Notes: generated from the sequence alone by a model not told the origin. A stretch of 17,387 nucleotides of DNA from Bacteroidetes bacterium GWA2_30_7 (GCA_001768155.1 MENC01000136.1:1-17387), one strand, 5' to 3'; positions 1-8,478 are shown, counted from the stretch's first letter. Program-made: numbers and translations.

Positions 1-598
1 TTATTTTCTTCTCGTAATTTAAGGTATAAGAAATTGCTCTTTCTGTTTCTGTTTCATGGAGTACTTTGAATGCTGAATTTATAAAATTGACACAAGATAT
101 TGCAACTTCAAGATACTCCTTTTTGTTGGTTATTCTATAAGCATGAATGAAAGCTTCTCCAACAAAAATTGTAACAATAATGCAAGGTTCTCCTTCTTTT
201 TGGATGAATGGTGGTTAATTCTGCCAAGCGTAATTGTATCCCCATGAAAAATATTTTTGATTGGCACTTTTGTTTTCAATAAGCCAATTTAAAAGAGTTT
301 CCGCCTCTTTAAAATATTCTGTGTTATTTGTTTTTTCATATAAAAATAAATAAGATCTAGTAAAAAGAGCAATCCCTTTTGGATTTCTTGATGTTTTTAC
401 CCGAAAAAAAGGGCGAAAATTAATAGGAGAGATTTTAATAAATTGTGTCCAAGCAAATCTTAACCATGAATTATTAAAAGAGATAAAACGAATAAACGGA
501 CTATTCAGAGCATCAAATTTACTATATCCGGCATAATTTTTAAGTCTTGCAGAACTTAATGTTTCTTTTAATATTTTGATTATATTTTCGTTGGTCAT
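1..598 (-). pseudogene. Alpha-helical repeat (alpha/alpha-toroid-like) protein, interrupted by an in-frame stop and cut by the window edge
   Basis: The reading frame begins at the ATG at 598-596, which overlaps the stop of the upstream asnB-type gene in an ATGA (4 nt), so translation is probably coupled. It encodes 127 residues ending SWGYNYAWQN, then TAA at 217-215. The same frame then stays open from 214 to the window edge, about 71 codons. The protein before the stop (LYEKTNNTEY) and after it (AYRITNKKEY) carries the same helical-hairpin repeat, so the two pieces belong to one protein. From memory, this resembles a family of roughly 400 residues found in polysaccharide loci, sometimes misnamed delta-aminolevulinic acid dehydratase, where W-G-Y-N-x-x-W-Q is followed directly by S-R and an aromatic stretch. 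The stop falls about where the Arg would be. The biochemical function is unknown to me. A nonsense mutation or a sequencing error would explain it; the rest of the gene lies outside the window. Confidence 0.72.
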
Positions 599-2421
599 GC
601 TTTCACATTAAAGATTTTTTGCCATGTATATAATTGATTTACTTTCCATTTCTCATATAAATTATCTTTTAATGATACATGTTTATTAAAAATACTAGGC
701 ATTTTTTCGCATAATGATTTATAATTTTCTATAGTTAAACTTTCCCATCGGTTTGTTTTCATCCATTCTTTTCCAGGTGTTGCGAAGCCTAATTTATCTT
801 TTCTGTTAATAATTTCAGGAATTGTATAATTTTCTAATGCTTTTTTCTGAAGAAATTTTGTTTCACCATTTCTAATTTTATAATTAGCCGGTAAAGACAG
901 CAAATACTCTATTAACCTGTAATCAAGATATGGAACTCTGGATTCAATTTGAAAAGCCATTGAGTTTCTGTCTTCCATTCTCAATAAATGTTCTAGTTTA
1001 TATTGAAAATGTAAAGCTAAACTATGATTTAAATTTTCTGCTGAGAAAAATTCGTTGAAAATTTTGCTTTTATCAATATATGTATAAAAAAAATCTTTAT
1101 TTATGTAGGGTAATGTTTTAAGTAAAAGTTTCTTTTTTATACTTGATGGAAGAATCTGAAATAAAAATGTTTGAAAGGCTTCTTTCTCTTGTTTTCGAAT
1201 AAAACTTTTGTATAATTCAATTAATAATTTCCCAAATTGTTTTTGTTTATATAATCCTGTAAAATTAAAACCATGGAAATATTGATAACCTGCAAAATTT
1301 TCATCTCCACCCTGACCATCTAATAATACTGTTACTCCATTGTCTTTTGCTAAACGCATTACTTCAAATTGAGAATAAAATGTTGGGCTTGTTGTAGGTT
1401 CGTCATTATAATAAACAAATTCATTAAGATTTTTCAACGCACCATCTGCTGTCGGATATGTTCTGAAATTTTCGAATTGATATTTTTTCTGTAAAAGTTC
1501 AATATAGCTACATTCATCGTAAGAAGTGCCGGGAAAAGAAGCTGTAAATGTTTTAAATCCATTAGTAGCTAATTGTTTTGAATGGATAATACCAAGTAAA
1601 ATTGTTGAATCCAAACCTCCACTTAAACAACTTCCTGTTGGGACATCACTTCTCATGTGCAATTCAACCGCAGAGAGAAATATATTTTCAGTAGTTTTTA
1701 TAGCTTCATCAAAAGAAATATTCGTTTTAACAGATAAAAAATCGAATGATGACCACCATTTTTTTATTTCAAGATCATTTTTGTCAATAATTCCGTAGTG
1801 TCCCTTGGGTAAACGTGATATTTCATTTGTGAAAGTTTCGTCAAAAATGTCGGTTCTGTTAAAGCATAAATAATCAAATAATGTAAGATTATTAAGTGTT
1901 AAATTTATATTTGGTATTACAAGAAATGCTTTAATTTCAGAGGCAAAATAAAAAGTATTGTTTTTATATAAATAATAAAATGGTTTTATTCCAACTCTAT
2001 CTCTGGCAATAAAAAAAATATTTTTTATTATATCATATATTGCAAATGCAAACATTCCATTGAACTTACTTAAACAATTAATCCCCCATTCTATATAAGC
2101 ATTTATCAATACTTCTGTGTCTGTTTTAGTTCTAAATATATATCCTTTTAGTTCTAATTCTTGCCGAAGTTCAATGAAATTATAAATTTCTCCATTATAT
2201 GTTAATACATAATTTTTATCAGTGCTAAAAAAGGGTTGATGACCGTCTTTAGATAGGTCAATTATAGAAAGCCTGACATGTCCTAATGCGCAATTATTAT
2301 CTGAATAAATACCAGTGTCATCAGGTCCTCGATGTTTTTGAATCTTGTTCATTTGTTCAACAATATCACGAGCATTGCCTGGTATTTGGTTGTTATTGAA
2401 TATTCCGGCTATTCCGCACAT
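595..2421 (-). CDS. asnB: AsnB-type glutamine-dependent amidotransferase (asparagine synthetase-like)
   Basis: A 608-residue cytosolic enzyme with the two domains of class B asparagine synthetase. The N-terminal glutaminase shows the processed nucleophile Cys2 (MCGIAGIF), Arg50 in GHVRLSI, Asn76-Gly77 in YNGEIYN and Asp101 in KTDTE. The C-terminal ATP-pyrophosphatase domain shows SGGLDS at 267-272, DGQGGDE at about 368-374 and ESRVPYLD near 493-500. The start was placed at 2421 because Cys must follow the initiator Met; the frame could extend 16 codons upstream, but that would bury the nucleophile. It begins 2 nt after the DUF354 gene. In polysaccharide loci such AsnB homologues (for example WbpS of Pseudomonas O-antigen loci) are thought to convert a hexuronic acid to its uronamide rather than to make asparagine. 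That role is inferred here from context. All catalytic residues seem intact. Confidence 0.93.
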   Translation of the reverse strand: MCGIAGIFNNNQIPGNARDIVEQMNKIQKHRGPDDTGIYSDNNCALGHVRLSIIDLSKDGHQPFFSTDKNYVLTYNGEIYNFIELRQELELKGYIFRTKTDTEVLINAYIEWGINCLSKFNGMFAFAIYDIIKNIFFIARDRVGIKPFYYLYKNNTFYFASEIKAFLVIPNINLTLNNLTLFDYLCFNRTDIFDETFTNEISRLPKGHYGIIDKNDLEIKKWWSSFDFLSVKTNISFDEAIKTTENIFLSAVELHMRSDVPTGSCLSGGLDSTILLGIIHSKQLATNGFKTFTASFPGTSYDECSYIELLQKKYQFENFRTYPTADGALKNLNEFVYYNDEPTTSPTFYSQFEVMRLAKDNGVTVLLDGQGGDENFAGYQYFHGFNFTGLYKQKQFGKLLIELYKSFIRKQEKEAFQTFLFQILPSSIKKKLLLKTLPYINKDFFYTYIDKSKIFNEFFSAENLNHSLALHFQYKLEHLLRMEDRNSMAFQIESRVPYLDYRLIEYLLSLPANYKIRNGETKFLQKKALENYTIPEIINRKDKLGFATPGKEWMKTNRWESLTIENYKSLCEKMPSIFNKHVSLKDNLYEKWKVNQLYTWQKIFNVKA

Positions 2422-2423
2422 GG

Positions 2424-3455
2424 TTAATTGTTTAATATTTGTTGAAACATAAAATCCGTTCCGTCGCATTTATCTCCTAGTAATTTCAGTTGCTTTTGTT
2501 TCCCTTCTTCCCAAAGGGTATGATTTTTTAGCAATTTTTCAGCCTTTTCAATAGATCGGATTATACTCTTATTATCCAAACTGAAGTTATATACTAAATT
2601 GTATTTATTTTCGAGTTCATCGGTATATCCCCGTCCAATAAAATCACAAAATATAGAATGAGTTCCTAGAACAGCTGCCTCGGTTGCCATTGTAGAACTT
2701 TCGCCATAGAGCAATGTTGCATAGTAAAGTAGGTGATGGATTTTTTCTTTTGGAATTTGTAGTTTATACTTTTGAAACTCTTCGGGTAGTTCTAATTCAG
2801 AGGTAATAAATACTTTTCCATATTTTTCAAATGTTTTTATTGCCTGTTTTTTCATTTCGTAGGTCAATCCTTTATGCCCATAATCGTGATCGGCTTGCCA
2901 GGCGACAAATCGAATGATTGTAAATTTCTGGTTTTGTAAACCTAATGATGTCAAAACATTTATGTCAGGAGTGAACCAGTTTGGGTGCAAATAAAACAAT
3001 TCTTTGTATGTGTTGCAACGAATTTGTTTTCTCCCTAAATTTTTTCTAAATGAAGAGTTGGTAAATATTTTTCTTGAAAACAATTTACAAAAAAATAAAC
3101 TAATGTATGAATGTTCTGTGTCTTCAAAAATTATATGAGGTTTACCAAACAAGAAGCTATTAATTGCCATCATTGGTGAAGCCCTGCCAATAAAAATATC
3201 TGGTTTATACTTTATGCATTTTATGAATATCCTGAACGAAATTATAAAAAGTAAATATATTTTTTCAATAATATTTTTCCCAGTACTTTTCCCAACTATT
3301 TCGTAATTTATATTAAATGTGTCGAGGAGTTCAGCATCGTGATCTTTATTCACAGTAAAAACTTTAACTAAATGTCCGGATTCTATCAATTGCTTTATTA
3401 GGAAATGAAATTGGTGTGCCCAGGCAGGATGTTCTATTGAAACAACTATCTTCAT
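2424..3455 (-). CDS. DUF354 family protein, GT-B-like putative glycosyltransferase
   Basis: A 343-residue protein beginning MKIVVSIEHPAWAHQFHF, which fits the N-terminus of the DUF354 family (PF04007): a Rossmann strand followed by a P-x-x-x-H-x-F motif and then a helix. The C-terminal half has the GT-B-like YGESSTMATEAAVLGT segment, resembling the donor-binding loops of UDP-GlcNAc 2-epimerase and MurG. No signal peptide or clear transmembrane helix is seen, so it is probably cytosolic or peripheral at the membrane. Its ATG shares one base with the stop of the upstream sugar amidotransferase gene (TAATG), and the asnB-type gene follows 2 nt downstream, so it is part of a coupled operon. Its catalytic activity is not established. 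Sugar transfer or epimerisation is inferred from fold and neighbours. Confidence 0.78.
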   Translation of the reverse strand: MKIVVSIEHPAWAHQFHFLIKQLIESGHLVKVFTVNKDHDAELLDTFNINYEIVGKSTGKNIIEKIYLLFIISFRIFIKCIKYKPDIFIGRASPMMAINSFLFGKPHIIFEDTEHSYISLFFCKLFSRKIFTNSSFRKNLGRKQIRCNTYKELFYLHPNWFTPDINVLTSLGLQNQKFTIIRFVAWQADHDYGHKGLTYEMKKQAIKTFEKYGKVFITSELELPEEFQKYKLQIPKEKIHHLLYYATLLYGESSTMATEAAVLGTHSIFCDFIGRGYTDELENKYNLVYNFSLDNKSIIRSIEKAEKLLKNHTLWEEGKQKQLKLLGDKCDGTDFMFQQILNN

Positions 3456-5395
3456 TAATACCGTTTCTTTATGTTATTAATAATTTGAATTGTTTTTTCA
3501 AAATCAATCCCGATTGTGTCGCAATACCATTTTATAGAATTCCAACGGGGTTTATTTTCATTTTGCAATTTAATAAATGCTCCTTCTCTTGAAATTAAAC
3601 CTTCCCGAATTTGGTTGCTTCTGAAAGTATCAGCTTCGGTGAAACCAGATACAGTATGATAAATATAATTATAAAAAGCTGCGGTTCCATCTCCTATTCG
3701 CCAGGTAGATTCAATATCGGGGTCAGTTTCCCAATTGTATTCATTTATTAAAATATTATTTACTTCTGATTCAGACCACGGAATATAGTTAAAAAGATTG
3801 ATATAGTTATGTTTAAGACCGTAATAAGAAATTATGGCTCCAATTGTGTCTATTAGTGAGCTATTAATATATTTCGGATTCGATAAAAATTGCATTAAAT
3901 AATAATTAGCCATTCTAATTTTGTTAGCGATAGAAATATGATAAGCCATATATCCGCTATTGGTTTGTTTTGCACCACTAAATGCAGTTTTAAATCCTGT
4001 TTTTTCTAAAAAGTTTTCCCCCATTATTAAAGTTGGGAGATTATATTCTTTCATTATTCGATAAGCATGATAAAAATATTGTTTATCTCCAGCCATGAAA
4101 AGTGGTATTGTTCCCAAATCAGGTTTTTTTAACCAGGCATTTACATTAAGCTGAATATTTTTTCGTTTTTTTCTAATATCGGCAGAAACCAAAATATGTT
4201 CTACTCCGAGTTTAGCACACATTCGAGATTGATTTCTTCGTCCGAGGTCTGTTAGCATTCCCCAATCATAAGAATATGCAATTGGCTCCAGATTTAATAC
4301 CTTTTTTATATAATGAAGACAAAAGCTACTGTCCCGTCCACCACTAAATGCAACAAGACATTTTTTTGATTTTGTTTTATTTATTAATTCTTTTAGTTTA
4401 TCAACACCCAATAAAATTATAGACTGATGCGAACTACAGTAATTACAAATTCCTTTTTCGTTAAAATAAATATATGGAAATGATTCTGGTAATAAACATT
4501 TTGTACATCGTTTTAATTTTGAAATTTCGGTTTCAACTAATTTAGAATAATTGATAAATGCTATTGGAACTGAGTTCCTTTGATTATACTCTAAACTTGT
4601 ATTTATATATTTGAGTTTTAATTTTTCATCAAAGTCAATCTGAATTATTTCCTGTGAACAAAAATTGATGTTTGATTCAATATTTTTTTTTATTATTTCA
4701 GAATTTTGAATTTTAATAATCTCATTATTTTTGAAAGGAATTTTGTTTTTTGATAATGAGTTTTTAATAATAGAATATTCTGATGCCCATATAAAATATT
4801 CGGAATTTGTAAAATAATATAATGAACCATTATTAGTGGTAAGTATTATACTTTGTTCTTTAGTATTAAACAATGTTATGTTTATTACACCTTCTGTTAT
4901 TGAAAAGACTTCCGAAATAGCCTTTCTATAGTCATTCGATTTAGATAAAAAGTAATCATATAAAGCAGGAATTATTTCAGTATCTAAATTTGTTTTAGGA
5001 ATTAAATCAGGAAAATATTTTTTCCATAATTCATTGTAATTTACCACTATACCATTATGGACTAAAATATAATTTTTAAAAATTACCGGTTGATTGTTTT
5101 CATAAAAATGTTCGTACCCATGAGTTACCAATCTGGCATGACCAAAACAAGTGTAAAAACTGGAATTTGTTTTAATGAAATTATTGAAGCAATCCTTATA
5201 ATCTTGATTCTTAATTAAAATATTAGATGGATTTGATGTTTTCCCAATAAATATATTGGTTTCGTTGATAAAGCAAAATCCAGAGGCTTCTTTACCACGA
5301 GATTCGCTTTCAATAAAAAGGGAATTAATCAGTTTTTTACTTTTAACGTGAAAGTTTTTGGGATTGTGAAAAACTAATCCGAAGATGCCACACAT
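3455..5395 (-). CDS. Fused class II glutamine amidotransferase and WbpG/PseA-type N-acetyl sugar amidotransferase
   Basis: A 646-residue two-domain protein. Residues 1 to about 235 are an Ntn glutaminase: nucleophile Cys2 (MCGIFGLV), Arg88 in GHARLVTHG, Asn114-Gly115 in VHNGIV and Asp138 in LDTE. The GHxRxxTHG form is closer to GlmS/PurF than to AsnB. After a linker, residues 297-646 match N-acetyl sugar amidotransferases: a four-cysteine zinc knuckle (Cys297, Cys300, Cys317, Cys320), a PP-loop SGGRDS at 351-356, and a helical C-terminal part. Known stand-alone members (WbpG, PseA) have only the second domain and add an acetamidino group to a nucleotide sugar; WbpG takes ammonia from HisH2/HisF2. 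Here the glutaminase is fused, so the protein may supply its own ammonia. No genes for diacetamido-sugar or sialic-acid-like precursors lie in this window, so the substrate is unknown. It starts 6 nt after the upstream glycosyltransferase gene and overlaps the next gene by 1 nt. Confidence 0.87.
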   Translation of the reverse strand: MCGIFGLVFHNPKNFHVKSKKLINSLFIESESRGKEASGFCFINETNIFIGKTSNPSNILIKNQDYKDCFNNFIKTNSSFYTCFGHARLVTHGYEHFYENNQPVIFKNYILVHNGIVVNYNELWKKYFPDLIPKTNLDTEIIPALYDYFLSKSNDYRKAISEVFSITEGVINITLFNTKEQSIILTTNNGSLYYFTNSEYFIWASEYSIIKNSLSKNKIPFKNNEIIKIQNSEIIKKNIESNINFCSQEIIQIDFDEKLKLKYINTSLEYNQRNSVPIAFINYSKLVETEISKLKRCTKCLLPESFPYIYFNEKGICNYCSSHQSIILLGVDKLKELINKTKSKKCLVAFSGGRDSSFCLHYIKKVLNLEPIAYSYDWGMLTDLGRRNQSRMCAKLGVEHILVSADIRKKRKNIQLNVNAWLKKPDLGTIPLFMAGDKQYFYHAYRIMKEYNLPTLIMGENFLEKTGFKTAFSGAKQTNSGYMAYHISIANKIRMANYYLMQFLSNPKYINSSLIDTIGAIISYYGLKHNYINLFNYIPWSESEVNNILINEYNWETDPDIESTWRIGDGTAAFYNYIYHTVSGFTEADTFRSNQIREGLISREGAFIKLQNENKPRWNSIKWYCDTIGIDFEKTIQIINNIKKRY

Positions 5396-5401
5396 AGACT
5401 A

Positions 5402-6499
5402 TTATTTATATAACCGTTCGTTATCTTGTATATCCATCCACATGGCAAAAAGAAAACTTTGAATTGCACTAATTCCTAAGAATGAAAATGCTAAAAGTGT
5501 TTCAAAGGATAAGTTGTTCCCACTTAATGTCGCTTTTCCAACTTTAAAAATATATGGAATCCATAAAATGCCTAATAGAAAAGAAAAATTATACAGTAAA
5601 AAGAGAGGATGGAAATCTCTGAAAAGATATTTTAACCATAATCGTTTGAAAAAAGATTTAAAAAGAAGCCAGGATATTCTTGGGATAACTTTAATAACTT
5701 TCATTTTTGATTTTTCGCCAATATCATATATGGGTTTAATTTCAACTTCTTTCAGAGTACAAAAAGCAATATTAAGTTTAACCAACATGTCATTTGGCAT
5801 ACCATACCTTGGATATATTTCAAATAATCGGATTGCATGTAACGCCTTGTTTGAAATAGCAGTATAACCAGTTTGTGTGTCAGAAACATGCCAATAGCCA
5901 GATGCAATCTTGGTAAGAATGGATAAAATAGAGTTCCCAATATATCTTACTTTAGGAATAACTAGGAGTGCACTTCTGTGTATTAATCTGTTTCCTTTTA
6001 CATAATCAACTTCATTATTTATTACAGGTAAACAAATACTTTTAAGTTCATCAGGATCCATTTGTCCATCACCTGCCATTACAGCAGTACAATCTATATC
6101 ATGATCTTTGCACCATTTATAACCACAAGCTATTGATGCTCCTACTCCTCCATTTTTTAAGTGGTTTATTAAAATTATTCTGTTGTTGTTAGGTTCTTTA
6201 TTACATATTTCTGATGGTATAAATTTTGACAATTCGTTTTTAAGTTGATTCTGGAGAACCATTTCAGCTTTGTTATATTTGTTTTTTATTTGTTTATCAT
6301 AAATATCTTTTATTACAATAGGAGAAATATTGTTGGAATCTATATAGTTTTTTACAACAATTTCAGTATTATCTGTGGAGCAATCATTTACAATTATAAT
6401 TCTGTCAACAAAATCAGGCATTGATTCAATTACATACTTAATTTGAATTTCTTCATTATAAGTAGGGACAACTACTGCTATAGTTTTGTTATTAATCAT
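5402..6499 (-). CDS. Family 2 glycosyltransferase, DPM1/polyprenyl-phosphate sugar synthase-like, with C-terminal membrane anchor
   Basis: A 365-residue GT-A enzyme. The N-terminus has VVVPTYNEE (9-17) and IIIVNDCSTDNT (34-45), which form the nucleotide-binding site. MAGDGQMDPDEL (141-152) carries the DxD-like metal-binding acids Asp144 and Asp148, and GNRL is at 169-172. The C-terminus has two hydrophobic stretches (about 296-317 and 334-354) that should anchor it in the inner membrane. The layout matches DPM1-like enzymes, which transfer a sugar from a nucleotide donor to polyprenyl phosphate. A lysine/asparagine-rich insertion of about 50 residues (roughly 57-107) separates IVNDCS from the NGGVGAS segment, where typical members have a short loop. 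The gene overlaps the upstream GT-C-like gene by 8 nt. That pairing suggests it makes the polyprenyl-phosphate sugar used by the membrane protein, which is inferred. Confidence 0.88.
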   Translation of the reverse strand: MINNKTIAVVVPTYNEEIQIKYVIESMPDFVDRIIIVNDCSTDNTEIVVKNYIDSNNISPIVIKDIYDKQIKNKYNKAEMVLQNQLKNELSKFIPSEICNKEPNNNRIILINHLKNGGVGASIACGYKWCKDHDIDCTAVMAGDGQMDPDELKSICLPVINNEVDYVKGNRLIHRSALLVIPKVRYIGNSILSILTKIASGYWHVSDTQTGYTAISNKALHAIRLFEIYPRYGMPNDMLVKLNIAFCTLKEVEIKPIYDIGEKSKMKVIKVIPRISWLLFKSFFKRLWLKYLFRDFHPLFLLYNFSFLLGILWIPYIFKVGKATLSGNNLSFETLLAFSFLGISAIQSFLFAMWMDIQDNERLYK

Positions 6500-8213
6500 T
6501 TGTATTCATTGTCAATTGATAAAGTTTTAAATCACAATTATTTAAATTTACATAGGGTGTATTTGGCGTTTTTAAAAGAATTTCATTAATAAGAGAATCT
6601 TCAGGGCTAAAATCTTTTGCAACAATAACTTTGTAATTTTGTAAAAATTTTTTGTTTTTTAAAGCTAAAAAAGTACGTGGAGTAGCAATAATACCTCCAT
6701 TTGCTTGAACTAAACCAACAGAACTTGGATGCCTGTAATTATTTATATGCGTAGCTTCTGAAATAATGTATATTAACTTCTTTTTTTCTTCGGATATTTT
6801 ATTATTAAGTTCAATTAAATCACTATTACAACCAGAAGGAAAATCCAGTTGCGACAAATTTTCATTTCTATCATATAAAGAAAACTTACTTCTAAGATAA
6901 ATCCAGTGTGTAAATTGGAAAATGAATGAGAATATAAATAACGAAATAATAATTTTTTTAAGAAAGTTTATTTTATTAAGAATAATAAATAAATAAAAAA
7001 CAATTATAGTAAAATAGTAAGTTAAAACAATGTAACGAGAGATTACTGGATATGATTCATATAAATAACTTTTCCCGAGCAACCTTTCCCAAGAGAATGG
7101 AAAACCTTTGTAAATAATAAACATAAAAAGTAAATTACAAATTATTGTAAAAATTGCAGTACAATTTATGAAATTTAATATTGGTTGATGAGTTGAATCA
7201 AAAGAATCTTTATTTTTTTTGAAAATAATATTAATTAAGTATTTAAAAGAACGATATGTAATGATTATTAAGAAAAATAATAAGATTAAAGATGCGAAAG
7301 AAATAGAAACAAATAAGATTAAAGGAATTGATAGACTGCCAGAAATTTGAAAATAGAAATTATAAATAATATAATCCGTAAAAAAGGCATTAAAGAAAGG
7401 GGAATAAAGAAATTTTGCAGCACTATTAATAATTGTAGCATCACCAGATAAAAATTGACTTGCTAAGTTTAATGAATATGTCTGCGAATTGATTTGAAAA
7501 TAAGTAAATAATGCAGATATTGAGAAAATTATGAAAGTATAAAATATAGTTTTCCATGTTATTTTTATTTTAAAAAATATCGCTCCTAAAATAAAGAAGC
7601 AAAATATAGATAAAGTATGCGGATAATAAGCATATCTTAAAAAACTCAAGAATGCTGATAATAGAGATATTGATAATATTAAAAGGATTTCTTTTACTAA
7701 ACTATGAGGCTTATAAAAGAAAATAATAATTAAATATATAATCAATAAATAAAAACCAACAGTAAGTAAATCAGTGCTTGTTAAATGTCGAAAAGGAGTA
7801 TGTGCAAAAGTAAAGAAGATAAACAAAATAGATATACTCCACTGCTTTTCTTTTGGAATAATCAATAATAATATTTTATATGTTGTAAAAAAGAGAAGCA
7901 AATATGAAAAAAAGTACATTAATAATTCGGATAAATCAAAATTATAATTTGTAATTTTTAACAACGGTGCAACTAACAATGAGTAGCCCAAAGGCCAATC
8001 TTCCAATTTAGTGTACTGAACTTGGTAAGTATTAGTATCAATGGATGAAATAGTAAATCCATGACCATTTAAAAAATTATTTACAGAAGCTATTTGAATT
8101 AATTGATCACCAGACACATGAGTAGCAATGTGAACAATATATGTATGAACCAAAACAGCAAATACAACAAAGTATAACTTATTTTTAGATAAAAATGAAA
8201 GAAGTTTCTTCAT
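6492..8213 (-). CDS. Multi-spanning membrane protein, probable GT-C-type glycosyltransferase
   Basis: About 573 residues with many hydrophobic segments, from FVVFAVLVHTYIVHIA (about 15-30) to about residue 450, and a C-terminal soluble part of about 120 residues. The first predicted outer loop contains SGDQLIQIASVNNFLNGHGF, an acidic motif followed by a helix that resembles the first extracytoplasmic loop of GT-C enzymes of the ArnT/PMT type. These enzymes use polyprenyl-phosphate sugars on the periplasmic side. The frame could start at 8279, but the ATG at 8213 was chosen because a good promoter (8231-8261) lies inside that extension and would put the transcript start between the two ATGs. 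First gene of the six-gene leftward operon; its last 8 bases overlap the DPM1-like gene. A polymerase or ligase role cannot be excluded. Confidence 0.78.
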   Translation of the reverse strand: MKKLLSFLSKNKLYFVVFAVLVHTYIVHIATHVSGDQLIQIASVNNFLNGHGFTISSIDTNTYQVQYTKLEDWPLGYSLLVAPLLKITNYNFDLSELLMYFFSYLLLFFTTYKILLLIIPKEKQWSISILFIFFTFAHTPFRHLTSTDLLTVGFYLLIIYLIIIFFYKPHSLVKEILLILSISLLSAFLSFLRYAYYPHTLSIFCFFILGAIFFKIKITWKTIFYTFIIFSISALFTYFQINSQTYSLNLASQFLSGDATIINSAAKFLYSPFFNAFFTDYIIYNFYFQISGSLSIPLILFVSISFASLILLFFLIIITYRSFKYLINIIFKKNKDSFDSTHQPILNFINCTAIFTIICNLLFMFIIYKGFPFSWERLLGKSYLYESYPVISRYIVLTYYFTIIVFYLFIILNKINFLKKIIISLFIFSFIFQFTHWIYLRSKFSLYDRNENLSQLDFPSGCNSDLIELNNKISEEKKKLIYIISEATHINNYRHPSSVGLVQANGGIIATPRTFLALKNKKFLQNYKVIVAKDFSPEDSLINEILLKTPNTPYVNLNNCDLKLYQLTMNTND

Positions 8214-8230
8214 TGAAGAATTTTTTTTTA

Positions 8231-8261
8231 CAAAAGTAGCAAAATGATGAATGTAAACAAT
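8231..8261 (-). promoter_or_regulatory. Bacteroidota-type promoter for the leftward operon
   Basis: On the minus strand, TACTTTTG at 8238-8231 matches the -7 consensus TAnnTTTG exactly. ATTG (8261-8258) lies 19 bases upstream and matches three bases of the -33 TTTG. Transcription should begin around 8225, a few bases before the ATG at 8213, giving a very short leader. Confidence 0.6.
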
Positions 8262-8332
8262 GATTTTTTTTAAAAACACATCTTTTAAGAATTTCTAACA
8301 TACTAAATTTAAGAAATAAAAAAAAATCTAAC

Positions 8333-8342
8333 CATAAATAAA
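8333..8342. repeat. Left 10-bp target-site duplication of the MITE-like element
   Basis: CATAAATAAA directly precedes the left terminal repeat. It is identical to 8479-8488 just after the right terminal repeat, as expected for a duplication made on insertion. Confidence 0.75.
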
Positions 8343-8478
8343 CAGGGCAAACGCATTATAATTTTTACACACTTAATATCAATAAGTTAAGATTTGAAGA
8401 TTTTGATTTTTTAATTATTTAAAAAAACATAAAGAGCTAATAATCAAACATACTTAAATTTATAATGAGTTTGCCCTG
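8343..8478. mobile_element. 136-bp MITE-like element with CAGGG ends
   Basis: The element begins CAGGGCAAACGCATTATAA (8343-8361). It ends with the inverted copy at 8460-8478, matching 18 of 19 bases; the one mismatch is 8353 against 8468. Perfect 10-bp direct repeats flank it exactly at the repeat ends. No open frame inside could encode a protein. Near its middle an AT-only hairpin (8-bp stem, 8407-8414 with 8419-8426) can form. CAGGG ends with 8-10 bp target duplications are, from memory, the hallmark of the ISAs1 family, so this is probably a non-autonomous derivative mobilised by such a transposase elsewhere in the genome. The alternative, an invertible promoter segment bounded by inverted repeats, is less likely because both promoters I see lie outside it and the target duplication is exact. 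Confidence 0.75.

Noticed and set aside
215..217. Programmed read-through or recoding at the in-frame TAA
   Set aside because: TAA is rarely recoded, and no recoding signal such as a clear hairpin was seen after it. Mutation or base-call error is simpler.
1526..1798. Plus-strand open frame of 90 codons
   Set aside because: It lies wholly inside the well-supported asnB-type gene on the other strand and resembles no family I know.
5514..5867. Plus-strand open frame of 117 codons
   Set aside because: It is antisense to the DPM1-like glycosyltransferase, whose motifs are clear. It is a shadow of that gene.
8343..8478. Invertible promoter segment of the kind that switches Bacteroides capsule loci
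   Set aside because: Inverted repeats around about 100 bp fit the idea, but both good promoters lie outside the segment and exact 10-bp direct repeats flank it, which points to transposition.
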